Assembly: GCA_009746045.1 (NCBI GenBank)
Contig: RPFO01000288.1
Coordinates: 597,855-661,854 of the forward strand
DNA: 64,000 nt
Origin: Mesostigma viride
Lineage: Eukaryota; Streptophyta; Mesostigmatophyceae; Mesostigmatales; Mesostigmataceae
Direction of reading: 5' to 3'
Part shown: piece by piece, positions 42,701 through 53,682 of the stretch
Position numbering within the stretch: position 1 is the stretch's first letter
Layout: every line of letters begins with the position of its first letter
The notes under the pieces: generated by a model
The model's input: the letters and a program-made list of their open reading frames with translations, nothing else
Told to the model about the DNA's origin: nothing
Databases searched by the model: none
Program-made: the position numbers and the translations under genes

Positions 42701-45700
42701 CATGCAGCTGTTCTAACCTCCACCAGCCACATTCACACGCACAAACCACACTCTTCCACAGGTCTCCCGCATCATGCACCTGGACATGTGGACGGACGTG
42801 CTGTTCTACGCCGACAGCGGCACCATGTGCGTGTGATTGTTGCGTGCGATAGCATGAGAAGTGAGGGGCCCCATGCTCGTGTGATAGCATTAGATTGGCA
42901 GTACCGGGCGTGGTGGCTTTAGGCGCCATGTGTGTGCGACAGCATTCTGCCGCCAGTCTGGCATTCGAGTAGCACCATGGTCGTGCTCTCGCATTAGTGT
43001 GGAGGGGAGGGGCGCCATGCGTGTGCCCAAGCATGGCAGCGGCATGGGCATGGCCGTGGTTGCACCCACTACTGCTTGAGGGATGCTGGGTCTAGCGAGG
43101 CACGTTGTGCGTGATCTATTAGCGCAGGACCATGAACGTGCGCTAGCATTAAGGTGATTGTCTAGCGCGTGTTCTGCGTTAGCATGCCACATTGTGCATG
43201 CTCTAGCACTAGAGCAGCAGTAGCGTTAAGGCAGCTCTTTGTGCATCATCTGGCAGTGTTGGCCAGGAGGCACTAGGTACAACGATGCCACCTGTGTCGT
43301 CTAGCATTATAGGGCAACGCGCGTTTCTGCGACATTAGTAGCATGGACAAGGGTTGCCACCATCAGCTGCATGCGCGCATGGCGGCCATCCTGCTTGTAG
43401 TGGTAAGCTTTGCTCGCCTCCACACTTCATTCTCACCTCCGCCACTGGCTCTCGCTCTCTGCACCGCCGGCTAGACAGCTGGTGTCGCATCGCTTGGCTG
43501 GTCGTGGGTCTCCCGGTTTTCCTTTCAATTGTGGCCATCTCGCATGCAGCCTCTTAGCTCTATGCAGCTTTTTTTTTTGTTACACGGCCCCTCTCCTCGG
43601 CTCTCTGCGCGTCGCCCTGGTCCCAGGGGCCGCTTCCAGGGCCGCCCGATGAAGCTCCAGCAGCGTGCGCTGCCCCTGATGGAGGCGCCCGCGTTCCTGC
43701 ACACGATGCGTGACGTAGAGAAGCAGCGGGATGCGGGGCGCACGCTCGCGCGCATGTCGGCCATGCAGCGCTTCTTCACACTGCGACGGTGGGTGGCTTG
43801 GCACATGGGATGGCAGCTGCCGCCGTGGGTGGCCGGGGTAATGGTGGTGGCGGCGGCGGCGGCGGCCTTGGCTATGCCAGTGGTTGTGGCAATGGTGGCC
43901 GTGGCAGCGGTGGTTGCCATGGCTATGCTGGGGGCACTAGGAGGGCCCTGTGTGTTGTGGGTGGGTGGGTGGGGGCGGGGCGGGGCGGGGGGGGGGACAG
44001 GGCCGGGGCCAGGCTGTGGGGGGGGGGGGGGGGGGGGGCAGGGGCGGGGCGCGGGTGATGGTTCCGTGTGGTGGTGCTGAGACCACGGGCGGGCGTCACA
44101 CTCCTGAACGCCCCTTTTTGCTGCCATCTGCGGCCATATACGTTGTCAGGAATGTGGGGTAGCGTCCTCGTTGTTTGGTAAGGCCTGTATCATTTGTACT
44201 GACTATAATCCACTTAGCTTATCGATGTCGCCTTCAACCATTGAGGGATTACCTTGGTAGAAATCGGCTGCGCATTGACATGGTTTGGTCCTGCGTGGAT
44301 GCCCGTGGCGGCGCGCCACCTGTCCGCATGCTCCTTCCTTGCCGCCGCTGCGCCTGCCCCTGCCACTACGCAGGCGCCGCAACCGGCGCGCGCGCAGGAG
44401 CAAGCACGAGGCCAGCGGCCGCACCTTCGCGCAGTACAGCCAGCGCGTGTCGCCGCACGCAAGCCTCGGCGGCCAGGGTGGGACACCCGCCCAGAGGCTG
44501 GTGAGCTTAGGCCGCGGGCCAATACCATTTGTAAACGGTAGCAATTTCCTAACAGGGGCAGCTGTCATCAAAGACATCAAAGGAGGATGTTGTTGATGGT
44601 GTTTCTTTTCATGGCAAATCAAGTACACTTTTCGTAGTTTGCAGTTGCCGTGCATGTGTACTTGGAAGGCAGTGGCATGCTAGGTTCTTGTTCTCCTTTT
44701 TGTGGGAAGGCGGTGGCTTTCTGTGTTTTCTGTGTCCTCGGGCGCCCCGCTCTGTTCAATGTCTCCCACCAGCTGCTGCACTCCTCTGCTGTGCTGCAAT
44801 CCATTCACACCGTAGTGCGTAGGGTGATTAGGTGACGGCTGAGGCCTCTTACAACCTGGCAGGTGTCTGCGGGCCCGGATGTTCACTGTACAGAGTGCAA
44901 GGCCTTCTTCTCTTACACCCTCAGTTGAGCGAGCGGGTCGGGATCGTGAGCAGATGGATTGTGCCCACTGCGTACTGTTGGTATGCACTGCGTTTTCGCG
45001 CACCACTTCAGTAGCTGCTCCTTGATAGATCTTGTATGACCTGCATGCTGGGGGGGCTGCCTTGCAAAGCCATAGCAGCGAACACGGCTTACTCCGATCA
45101 CTAAACACACTGTCCATGCCCCAAAGCAGAGCACAGGAGGCCCTGAGCTCCTACCACTTGCGCAAGGGTTGGTTTTTCATGCGCGTTGCTCCTCTGCCTG
45201 GCAGCATGCGGATGACGCAACCTCAGTCATCCTCCCGTGTCCGCTGCTTCTCCCTGCAGTCAACACCCTCCTCAGAGAACGGGCAGGCGCAAGGCTCCCT
45301 CACGGCCCGCACCGAGGGAGGGTCAGGCCCACAACGTGAGGTTGCGGCGCCGCCACCGTCGAGTGCGGCCGGGCACAGCGCCGCGGAACCGCTGGCGTCG
45401 GTGTATGCGGACGGCCGCGGCGTGGTCACGTCTGGCACCCGTCACGACGCGCCCGAGGCGGTGCTGGCGGAGCATGTGGCGTTGTCGCGGCTGCAGCTGG
45501 CAGAGCAGGAGGCGCGGCACAGGCAAGTGGGCCGCGACGGTGGACGGAGTCAATAGGGAGCGCCACTAACTCGTAAGTGTTATGCTGCCGCCGCCTCTAA
45601 GGAGTATCACGACACCGTCTCCAAGGTTTGCTTCCTGGGATCACCCTCGCGGAGTGTTGTGGCGCCGTTATCTAACGCTGCGACGAGGGTTCCCATGGTC

Positions 45701-47286
45701 CGTTGTGACAGGGGTATCAACTAGAGGAGAGGTCAGGGCGCGCTGCATAGATGAGCCGCGATTTGATTCTTGCTCCCGCCACCACCATGCAAAGCACGGT
45801 GTCCCTGTGGCAATGCACTGGAAGGACTGTCGTTGGCGGAATGTCATGTTCTGCTGGCGTTCGGGGATCACCACGTCCCCCCTAGCCATCGCGCGTTCAT
45901 CCGCTTGGTCACTCGCTGTCGTTACCTCGTCAGCCTTGTCCACGGGGCCTGGCAACGCAGCGGAAGGCCAGAAAATAAGTTGAGGCACAAGTGGCAACCT
46001 GCGCGCACGCTTAACAACGATGAGACCACCCACTTCGATAGCAAGGCACCACTGGCAGTCTAGTTCAACCCTGGGGGGGGGGGGGGCAGTGAAGCGGCAT
46101 AAGTGGCTAAGCTGTCAGCCATGTTCATTCAGGTGGATGTGTCAGTGGCCCTGGTGCACGGTGAGTGTGCAGTAGTAGTGCTTGTCATGGCTATATTTAG
46201 GTAGCATGTATTCTGGTGGTCATGGGACCTGCTCACCCTTGGCTACTTGCTAATGTAGGCTACCCATCCACAAATAGTCCGTTGTTCTGATGGTGACACG
46301 GTGACTGGATGGTGGCCATGCGTGTTGTTGTCGTACAAGGTTGTTTACATGGTTTTCAAACTTGCCCAATCGGTGTGATTTGCGACAGTCTGGCGACGGT
46401 CGCGTATATCCACTGTATAGCACGCACGGTCACAGTATAGCTCGCACACCAACTTTGGGGAGAGAACTTAGTGCAGGGTTGAGAATGCCCTGGCTTGGAA
46501 CTGGTGCTCCGCAAGGGCAGTCCCCGAGTGAAATCAGAAAAACGCAGAGCCTGTCATCTCATACCATGACATGGGTATTTACATGTAGACTGCATCACGT
46601 GAGCGTAAGTCCTAACATGGGCATGGCGGTGTGACATGACATGGGCATGGTGGTGGGGCATTCAATGGAGCTCTGTGTGCAAAAATGAAGGCGTACTCGC
46701 ATCAGATGTACTTGGAGTGTGTGTGCAAGGCTGGTCACAGGGTGGGCCATCCCCTTTCGGCTTTGGAAGGCCACCCCCTTATCAGTCGCGGCATACCCGG
46801 CAGGGGGGGCATCGTGGGGGAGCAGCGTGCAGTGTCAGGACAGCTGGTTGTCATAGAATGCTTCTGAATCCTTGTTGTTTGTCTCCATCTTGAACATGTT
46901 AGCTTCATGGGATGCTCGTTCGTGCGTCGAATTATTATCCGCTAGGATGGGCTTGGGTGCTGGCTACGTCATGTGCAAGGCTGAGTACTGCCGTTATGCA
47001 ACTCCGACGAGCATGGTTTAACTGTGCCTGTCAGCTGTAACTTCAGTGCCAGTTTTCAACATCTTGCCTCCGGTGTGATACGTTCTTTTCATGACCCCTG
47101 CATGTTTTGGTTGGTTTATGCATGGAAACAGCTGGCCTAGCTTGGTTCGATGATGCTTTTACTCATTGCTTTTTTTTCTCCATTTCGGGGTGGGGGGTGG
47201 GGGGGTGGATGGGGGAGCGCAGGAAGGAGACTAGCCAGTTGGAAAAAGACTTGCAACAGTTGAAGCTTCAGAATGGAAAGGGTTAA
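33747..47286 (+). CDS. C2-domain protein with C-terminal coiled coil, 12 exons
   Basis: Exons: 33747-33779, 33854-33919, 35350-35711, 36564-36636, 38488-38550, 40684-40737, 41823-41900, 42762-42826, 43627-43788, 44374-44500, 45260-45522, 47223-47286. All phases agree, giving 1,410 nt and 469 residues. Exons 2-6 read as a copine/synaptotagmin-like C2 domain: VELTLCCAGLPKVDELSKGD, RRWTLVGRTEVVRGSLAPRF, LLCVVTEVEDYGLF and VVGECTFMLADLH. A charged, low-complexity insert of about 95 residues lies inside the domain (residues 45-140). Of the Ca2+-site acidic residues only some are kept. No von Willebrand A domain follows, so it is not a full copine. Later parts hold a basic cluster (RRRRNRRARRSK), a disordered stretch and a C-terminal coiled coil (SQLEKDLQQLKLQ). 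C2 domains usually bind membrane phospholipid. Exon 1 is the least certain. Three introns use GC donors (after 33919, 38550 and 45522). Confidence 0.75.
34709..34997. repeat. 34-bp tandem repeat, about 8 units
   Basis: The unit starts CACTCTGGCAAACCAGAACA and ends GTGTGACACCATAG. It lies in intron 2 of the C2-protein gene. It contains no spacers, so it is not a CRISPR array. A shorter CACGCCCTAGCCTGCC-type repeat precedes it at 34140-34300. Confidence 0.9.
35728..35902. repeat. 29/33-bp tandem repeat, about 6 units
   Basis: The unit is GGCACTCTGTGGACCATTAA plus TTGATTCAC, in some units with an added GATT. It begins 16 bases after the donor of exon 3 of the C2-protein gene. Confidence 0.9.
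37100..37340. repeat. Complex tandem repeat around TGATGCCAAGTACTAC
   Basis: Short units (about 20 bp) pass into a longer unit (about 55 bp, with GATTAGTGCCGTTGCTGAAT). A 46-bp direct duplication containing AGCAGTAGTTTTGTAGGGAC follows at 37420-37505. Both lie in intron 4 of the C2-protein gene. Confidence 0.8.
38003..38165 (+). mobile_element. LINE 3'-tail fragment
   Basis: It matches 16364-16500 (GGGGTTGAAGGTTCCT...TGTATTGGTA) and ends in TTAATTAA repeats after a decayed hairpin. It is intronic, in the C2-protein gene. Confidence 0.65.
38631..38676 (+). pseudogene. Duplicated copy of C2-gene exon 5 (3' half)
   Basis: It repeats the last two thirds of exon 5 (TEVEDYGLFKTRE reads TEVEDYGLFTTRE here). 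It is followed by a canonical GTATGC donor in place of the GC donor of the original. A CTAG just upstream could be a weak in-phase acceptor. It could be an alternative, mutually exclusive exon or a dead duplicate. Confidence 0.55.
38696..39220. repeat. 35-bp minisatellite, exactly 15 units
   Basis: The unit begins TCCTCGCCGGTCCCACGCTG and continues ATGGGCGCGGCGTGG. Only a few single-base variants occur among 525 bp, so expansion is recent. It starts 20 bases after the duplicated exon in intron 5 of the C2-protein gene. Confidence 0.97.
39468..39976. repeat. 46-bp minisatellite, about 11 units
   Basis: The unit includes CATGGATGGGCCCTAGAGCA and CGCAATAACGCACGCGCTGG. Two base variants (GCCC/GTCC, AGAG/AGAA) alternate in a mosaic. 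It lies in intron 5 of the C2-protein gene. Confidence 0.95.
40158..40556. repeat. 44-bp minisatellite, 9 near-identical units
   Basis: The unit includes the palindrome-like CGATCATCTGATCG and CATCATATCTCCTATTTC. The nine units look identical by eye, and decayed units continue to 40660. It ends just before the acceptor of exon 6 of the C2-protein gene. Confidence 0.97.
42417..42672. repeat. (CCCCTCAC)n / (CCCCTCAAC)n array
   Basis: A cytosine-rich short-unit array in intron 7, ending about 90 bases before the exon 8 acceptor, where it may serve as an extended pyrimidine tract. Confidence 0.9.
43960..44052. repeat. G-run cluster
   Basis: Several runs of 4 to 18 G in intron 9 of the C2-protein gene, quadruplex-prone on the coding strand. 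Run lengths in such sites are often misread. Confidence 0.8.
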
Positions 47287-47370
47287 GTCTGGAACTGCTG
47301 TGTAGTTCATCTGGTGAATCAGTACGGATAATCAATGCTTTGGTCATGAGTATGAGCATGCCCGTGGACT

Positions 47371-47375
47371 TGTAA
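47371..47375 (+). promoter_or_regulatory. UGUAA poly(A) signal of the C2-protein gene
   Basis: TGTAA lies 85 bases after the TAA stop at 47284-47286, at the usual distance for a green-algal polyadenylation signal. It supports the proposed last exon. Confidence 0.6.
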
Positions 47376-48024
47376 CATATTCCGGAGCATGTGCCCAAAC
47401 ATGGGGACGGAGGCGGGTGAGGGAATGGTTGAGGCGGGAAAGGCTTTTATTATTTTATTTGTAGTCATCAAAACAGTTGCCATCACACATGGCTGGAAAC
47501 TCACCAGTGGTCAGTTCGAAAACACAGCACGTGTGGTACAGTTTATCTATGCCCCCATCGGGGGACCTATTCATTATTTTGATATTCATGTCGGCTGGCC
47601 ATGTCCTACCGGCCGACCTCATTGGAACTTTGGCATATGCACATGATATGTTGGTTCAGCTAAGGTTTTTCAATTCAGGATTTTTCTTGTCTGTCTGGTA
47701 ATGTCAATTTGGCGTTGGCGGACTTCGCGACTCCGTGCGGCATGACGATTTACATGTGACACATAGTGTTCCCACGTCGACTGGGGCTAATTAGTGCGAC
47801 ATTTTGCCAGCACTTTGGGCAAGACTCTCTTCTAGGGAGCCAGGAAGCGTCCCTGCAAGTGCAAGGCCACCTAAGTATCGTATGTCATGACGTGCCCAAC
47901 ACGAAACTTCGACATGCACGTACAGACCATACTGCATCTGCCGTGGGCTTGCCACATGAATTAATTAGTTAATAGACACGTGAGCATAAGTCCTCAGTGG
48001 GAGGGGAACATGGGATGGAATGGA
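47376..48024. other. Intergenic; only a LINE C tail recognised
   Basis: No coding signal is visible. 47958-48026 carries the TTAATTAGTTAATAGACACG and GAGCATAAGTCCTCAGTGGG tail of LINE family C. Confidence 0.5.
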
Positions 48025-50560
48025 TAAAATTAAATTAAAATTAAATTATAACATGACTCCGTTGGGAGATCATGTAGCACATCAAAGAGACAACCAGCGC
48101 AGGCCAGAAATCGGGAGAATCCGGACCATGGTAGCTCGAGCCTGCCGTTATCTTTTCCGCGTTTTCGAGTCGTTCAGGATGATGAAGATGAATGGTGATG
48201 GAAATGTGTATCCTTGTGCATTGAAATTATGGCTGGCTTACGTGTGGAGCGACTAGATGACCTAGACGGTGGGGCCGGAAACAGCATGCTTGATCAGGGC
48301 GTGTGTTTCTAGCCTAACTGGCCGGGAGTGTCTAGTGGTGAGCACCATTGCTGCGATCGCTCTCCCACCATTTACGAGGAAATACCCGCAAATGGAAAAC
48401 CACTGAAAAGGTCTAGCTAGTCAGTCATCACGTTAGCCATGCCATGATTCCAAACGTCCAAGAACTGCACACGGTGCAAAGGCAAAAAGCCGGAGGACAG
48501 CACTTTCAAATGTGCGGCGGGAACCAAAAGCCCGCGGATGCCAGAAAACATCGTGTTGCGGCAGCGACGCGACGATGTGGACAACGAATCCAGTGCCAAG
48601 CTCGGAACGGCCGCAAAGGAGATCTGGCATCACAGGGTTCAGATGTGCGGAGATACTATGCGATCCAGCCGGTCCACGACCTGTTTGTAGAGCTTGTGCC
48701 AAGGGGCAGCACCGAACAGATGTGGGTGACGTTGCAAAAAACATCGGACTTGACGGAGCATAATGGCTCGGTCATAGTCTTTGACCAATAAACGCTGCAA
48801 GAGTTCAACAAGAGTCGTGATGAAATCAACACGATAAGAACAAAGACGGGAAAAACGATGTAACTGAGAAAGAACAACACCATATTTTGCTGTGTGGGAA
48901 AGGAGACTGTGAATATCGGGGTAACGAATAAAAGGAATTTGCTGGTATTTAGGATCCTTGCGCTTATCATAGATAGCCGTACGCCAGCCCTTCTTGTTAT
49001 GGGTAATGTTAAGATCGAGGTAATTGCAATGAGTATCCTCCGACGTGAGCTTTAATGTGAGGGACGCTTGCGGGTAGATGCCAGGCAGACCAGCGGTGAT
49101 ATACAAATGGGTTGCGAAATCAGGGTTGTCGAAAGCGATGACATCATCAATGTATCGACATGTATGGATAAAACGCCTGATGAGAACATCATCGTTTGAG
49201 GCAATGAGATTCTCCATGAATGCAAGCTCATAAGTGTATAGATAGAGGTTTGCAAGGAGCCCGGCACAGTTAGTGCCCATAGGGATGCCGATAGCTTGTT
49301 GGTATACATTGCCCGCAAAACAGATGAAGGTGTTATCAACAAGATAAGAGATCCAATGGACAAGGTCAGCCTTCGTGATAATATAATTATAACCATCCCG
49401 CACGATAGCACCTGCCGCGATCCCTGAGAGCCACGTTGCCGTGGGCTTGGTCTGAGAAACACGCACGTGCAGGTGGTTGCGCCCGTGAGGCCTACGTGCA
49501 TACAGACGAGTAAGGAGGCTATCTAAACGAGCTTTCAAATCGTGCAAATCTAGTGTGGTATATAGAGTGGTGAAATCATAGGTGGCTATGGGCATAGGTA
49601 TACGTTTCTCTGCTGCTGTCTTAGAACGGCTAAGGGCGGCAAGGCGTAGGCGTACTTGGGCTGAGTCTATGACGATCCAACTACCAGCGCATTCATACCC
49701 GGCATTCGACAGCACCTCCACCCATAATGCATTGGCTTCGGGGAGAAGAGCATTCAAAGCATGGCAGATGAGTTTCGAGAGAGGCATCAGTGGGGCTGAA
49801 TGCGATATTCCCGTGGATGGATGGGGGGGGACAAAGCCACGAAACCGAACTAATCTAACTCTAAACTAATCTAATCTAGAAAACCCTACCTATTCTACTC
49901 AGCAAAGCGCCTCTTCCGCTTGGGGGGAGGGGGCTTGCCCACAGGGGCGGGCGTATGAGCCTGGACAATGGTCTTCCACCTCTTCTTGTCCTGCATAGCA
50001 GTCCAAGCAAGAGAGAGGGAGTGAATGCGATGTTCAAACTGAGCTGGGACCACTAGGTCAGCCAGCAACTGCTGTGGGTAGGTCATGGCATGTTTGCGTA
50101 CCTTCTTAGGAATGTCCTTGGGGCCAGGCCAGGTCAGGATATGCCGCCCTGGCTGGCCAAGCCGCTGGGGGCCGGCCAGACCGAGGTCGGTGTCTACCTG
50201 GCTGGTGCGAGCAAGATGTCCTACAAATGCTATCCTACGCTGTCTAATCTCGTCCGAAATGCGAGGCATGCCCTGGTACAAAGATTCTAGAGACCTATGC
50301 GTGGAAAACCCTACATTCAGGGCCTGACGGAGCATCCTGGTTACCGTGCCGTTTAGCTTGGCCTCCAGCGTTTCCGTGGGCGTCCAGGCCTCGGCGCCAT
50401 ACGTGAGCACCGTGAGGACCAGGACCTTGAGGAGCATGCGCTTGCGGTACTCGCCGAGGGCCTTCGAGTGCCAGTAGGTTTTGAGCGAACGATGCCGAGC
50501 CCAGGCCAGGCCGATGCGGGTGTCCACATCGGCGGCGGTGTCGGGGAGCATGCTCCCCAG
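48025..50560 (-). mobile_element. LINE family A copy split by a PLE insertion
   Basis: The 3' tail (48025-48080, CTCCGTTGGGAGATCATGTA) and the body (49808-50560) are separated by the truncated PLE copy. The body holds a 218-codon frame, 50551-49895: VDTRIGLAWARHR, LTYGAEAWTPT, RRIAFVGHLARTSQVD, and ends PKRKRRFAE. This is the best-preserved family A C-terminus in the window. The YADD part is missing (5' truncation near 50560). Confidence 0.85.
48081..49807 (-). mobile_element. 5'-truncated PLE copy
   Basis: It matches 53124-54850 almost base for base over 1.73 kb; I see one clear difference (T at 48977 against C). It retains the RT from MPLSKLICHA through the IPMGTNCAGLLAN and RYIDDVIAFD motifs to the stop at 48639 or just beyond, and the 3' region. 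It lacks the GIY-YIG part. I find no clear target duplication at the junctions. Confidence 0.95.
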
Positions 50561-50905
50561 CAGTTGGAATGGATGGTGTAAGCTATCTAGGTCCTAGTAA
50601 CAGGGGCGTGGGCACCGCGGCCCGAATCGCTATGAATGCCATACGCGGTCACACGCGGAGCCCCCGGCCCACAGACTTGGGGGTGGTCTCCTTCATCACT
50701 ACTTGCCATCTATCCTTACGTACCATCTGCGCCTCCATTAATTAATTAATTAATAGACACGTGACTGCGTCACGTGAGCATAAGTCCTCAGTATTACACC
50801 TCCATATTACAGACAAACCAGGAGGCTGCCCGGGTGTGAGCCCGTCACGTCTAGTGTAGCACATGTCCATGCCGAGTCTATCACGAAAAGTCCACGGGTG
50901 CTTGC
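50561..50905 (-). mobile_element. LINE family C 3' fragments
   Basis: Two overlapping 3' pieces: one ends in TTAATTAATTAATTAA at 50739-50754, followed by the CACGTGACTGCGTCACGTG hairpin and a second piece (50790-50900). Both are non-coding. Confidence 0.7.
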
Positions 50906-50906
50906 C

Positions 50907-51106
50907 ACATGAGCAAAAACATATCAAGGAGACAACCAGCGCACATGAGCAAAAACATATGTCAAGTAGACAACCAGCGCAGGCCAGAAATCGGGAGAAT
51001 CCGGACCATGGTAGCTCGAGCCTGCCGTTATCTTGTCCGCGTGTTCGAGTCGTTCAGGATGATGAAGATGGATGGTGATGGAAATGTGTAGCCTTGTGCA
51101 TTGAAA
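50907..51106 (-). mobile_element. Short PLE 3' fragment with tandem duplicated junction
   Basis: It is truncated near 51106. The junction block ACATGAGCAAAAACATAT plus about 18 bases of PLE terminus occurs twice (50907-50942 and 50943-50980), so target sequence and PLE end were duplicated together. Confidence 0.8.
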
Positions 51107-51569
51107 TTAATATGTTTGCACAGGGAAGCACCGGCCCCCCATTCCCTGGCCAGGGCTGCGGTGTACATACCATGTCCCCATGGAATTGCACACTTGCGTG
51201 ATCGATCGATCCCTGCGCGAATCGGCTAGAGCAATGCAAGATAGCTAGCTAGGTGTGACTTGGCAATCCTGAGATAGCTTTGGCAGCGGTGAGACTGCTA
51301 GACTTGAACTTTTAGTTTGGATTCAATACTGCACCATATGCACCTTGCACCTCGATCTTAGGCAGGCACAATCGACGGGGCCGGAAGCTTTTCAAATAAT
51401 CGAAAAAAAATGCTTCTGAAGGTAGGTGCAATGAGCACAAAATCCTCATGAATAAAGGGATAGGGTGTAGATCGGTGCCGCCATCACACGGCACCAGCTT
51501 AGGGGAATACAGCAGTAGTAGTGTAGAATAGACAGACCGTGGCCATGTACATGTACGCCTCCTACAGGC
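51107..51569. other. No gene recognised
   Basis: Only short uninformative frames are present and no repeats are shared with the rest of the window. Confidence 0.4.
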
Positions 51570-51582
51570 ACTATACCAGCTG

Positions 51583-51695
51583 TGGGTGCGAGAGGTCCCC
51601 AGTTCGATTCCGGCCTGAATTCATTTGCAGATCGCATTTTCCGCGGACCGGCACTGAACGCAAATGGTTTTCACCTTTGCGGCGTGCCAAATCAG
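51583..51695 (+). mobile_element. 5'-truncated copy of the tRNA-related SINE, 13-bp target duplication
   Basis: It matches the 3' half of the SINE at 22.55 kb from the B-box-like CAGTTCGATTCC to the GCCAAATCAG end. It is flanked by ACTATACCAGCTG at 51570-51582 and 51696-51708. Confidence 0.85.
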
Positions 51696-51740
51696 ACTAT
51701 ACCAGCTGATTCACGAGCATTAGTTAGCCATGTACATGTG

Positions 51741-52114
51741 TTAGACGCCGCAAGGCCCGCACCTTCAAAGAACAGCTAGTAGAGGACATGGGGGGCCTAG
51801 CTAGGCCTCTCCGTGATTTGGAAGAAGATGATGGACAAGGCCAAGTGGGCCCAGGTCATAGAGGACAACGAGCCCCCCCCAGTGGGGAAGCGCCCGCGTG
51901 TGCAATCTCGTGGGAGGCACGCCAGATAGCCCCCTAGAGCAGCGTGCGGCTGCCTAGATAGATGTTGTAGTTAGAATGTTGTTAGATAGATGTAGTATGT
52001 AGCCGATGTAGATAGACTAGACCGGTAGGACTGTTTGCACCCATCCATCCATCCATCGGGGTTAATGCTCCGTGACTCCCCAACGGGAGCACGAGTCTAA
52101 TTAATTAATTAATT
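51741..52114 (+). mobile_element. LINE family B copy, 374 bp, 11-bp target duplication
   Basis: Nearly identical to the end of the 19.2-kb copy. It is flanked by ATGTACATGTG at 51730-51740 and 52115-52125. The duplication begins directly after the terminal TTAATTAATTAATTA, which shows that the hairpin and TTAA tail belong to the element's own 3' end. Confidence 0.95.
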
Positions 52115-52184
52115 ATGTACATGTGTGCCTATGATGTGCCACACCCCAGATGATGCCTAGCTTTATTTAGTTATGCTGTGCCCA

Positions 52185-52930
52185 TGCAGAGAGCATGCTA
52201 CTGGCGCTCGAAGGGCCTGGGCGAGCACCGCAAGCGCATGCTCTTCAAGGTCCTCGTCCTCACGGTGCTCACGTCTGGCGCCGAAGCGTGGACACTCCCA
52301 CCCAAACTGGCAGCTAGGCTAGACGGTATGGTTTACAGGATGCTCCGACAGGTCCTTAACGTAGGGTTTTCCGAGCGTCCGTCATCAGAGTCTTTGTATC
52401 ACGGTGATGCCTCGTATTTCGGACGAGATTAGGCAGCGTAGGATAGCATTTGTAGGACACCTTGCTCGCACCAGCCAGGTCGACACCGCCCTTGGTCTGG
52501 CCGGCCCCCAACGGCTTGGCCAGCTAGGGCGCCACATTCTGACCTGGCCTGGCCCCGAGGGCATTCCCAAAAGGGTAGGGAAACCTGTCACGAACTACAT
52601 CCAGATGTTGCTGGACGACCTAGTGGTCCCAGCCCAGTTTGAGCACCGCATCCCCTCTCTCTCCCTTCTTTGGACTGCCATGCAGGACAAGACGCGGTGC
52701 AAGAGGATTGTCAAGGCGCACACACCCGACCCTGTGGGCAAGCCCCCTCCCCCCAAGCGGAGGCGGCGTTTTGATGAGTAGTGTAGTTAGGCTTTTCTAG
52801 ACTAGATAGCTTAGAGTTAGGGTAGTTCGATTACGTGGCTTCCTCCACCCCATCCATCATGGAATATGTGCTACATGATCTCCCAACGGAGGCATGTTAT
52901 AATTTAATTAAATTTTTTAATGCAGAGAGC
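52185..52930 (+). mobile_element. LINE family A copy, 5'-truncated
   Basis: It starts inside the EHRKRMLFKVLVLTVLT segment. The ORF is broken once near 52405, then runs 52404-52781 to PKRRRRFDE-stop. The tail contains CTCCCAACGGAG and an AT-rich end. It provides the empty-site sequence for the DNA element at 11.8 kb. Confidence 0.85.
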
Positions 52931-53682
52931 TGCTCAGTCTCTGCTGAGACGCCACGCTCTAGCTTTTGTATAGCTATGATGATCTTCCCCACCATGACAG
53001 GCTCCCCCTTAGCTGGGCATAGCTTGATAGATCATGGGGATGCAAGTGCCCTGGTGCACCTAGAGCAAGGGTCATTTACATTCCCACCCTTGCAGGAAGT
53101 AGCTTAGAATGTATTATAGGCCATATCAAAGAGACAACCAGCGCAGGCCAGAAATCGGGAGAATCCGGACCATGGTAGCTCGAGCCTGCCGTTATCTTTT
53201 CCGCGTTTTCGAGTCGTTCAGGATGATGAAGATGAATGGTGATGGAAATGTGTATCCTTGTGCATTGAAATTATGGCTGGCTTACGTGTGGAGCGACTAG
53301 ATGACCTAGACGGTGGGGCCGGAAACAGCATGCTTGATCAGGGCGTGTGTTTCTAGCCTAACTGGCCGGGAGTGTCTAGTGGTGAGCACCATTGCTGCGA
53401 TCGCTCTCCCACCATTTACGAGGAAATACCCGCAAATGGAAAACCACTGAAAAGGTCTAGCTAGTCAGTCATCACGTTAGCCATGCCATGATTCCAAACG
53501 TCCAAGAACTGCACACGGTGCAAAGGCAAAAAGCCGGAGGACAGCACTTTCAAATGTGCGGCGGGAACCAAAAGCCCGCGGATGCCAGAAAACATCGTGT
53601 TGCGGCAGCGACGCGACGATGTGGACAACGAATCCAGTGCCAAGCTCGGAACGGCCGCAAAGGAGATCTGGCATCACAGGGT

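Noticed and set aside
33854-42826. A full copine
   Set aside because: The first C2 domain fits, but no second C2 and no von Willebrand A (copine) domain with a MIDAS motif follows.
45590-46060. A second tRNA-derived SINE in the last intron of the C2-protein gene
   Set aside because: GCGATTTGATTCTTGC near 45758 is only weakly B-box-like, and I found no second copy or flanking duplication.
53127-53440. A hammerhead ribozyme in the PLE 3' region or pseudo-LTR
   Set aside because: CTGAACGACTCGAAA on the sense strand resembles the core, but it has an extra base in the CUGANGA box and I cannot form helix III. A descriptor search (for example RNAmotif or Infernal) would decide.
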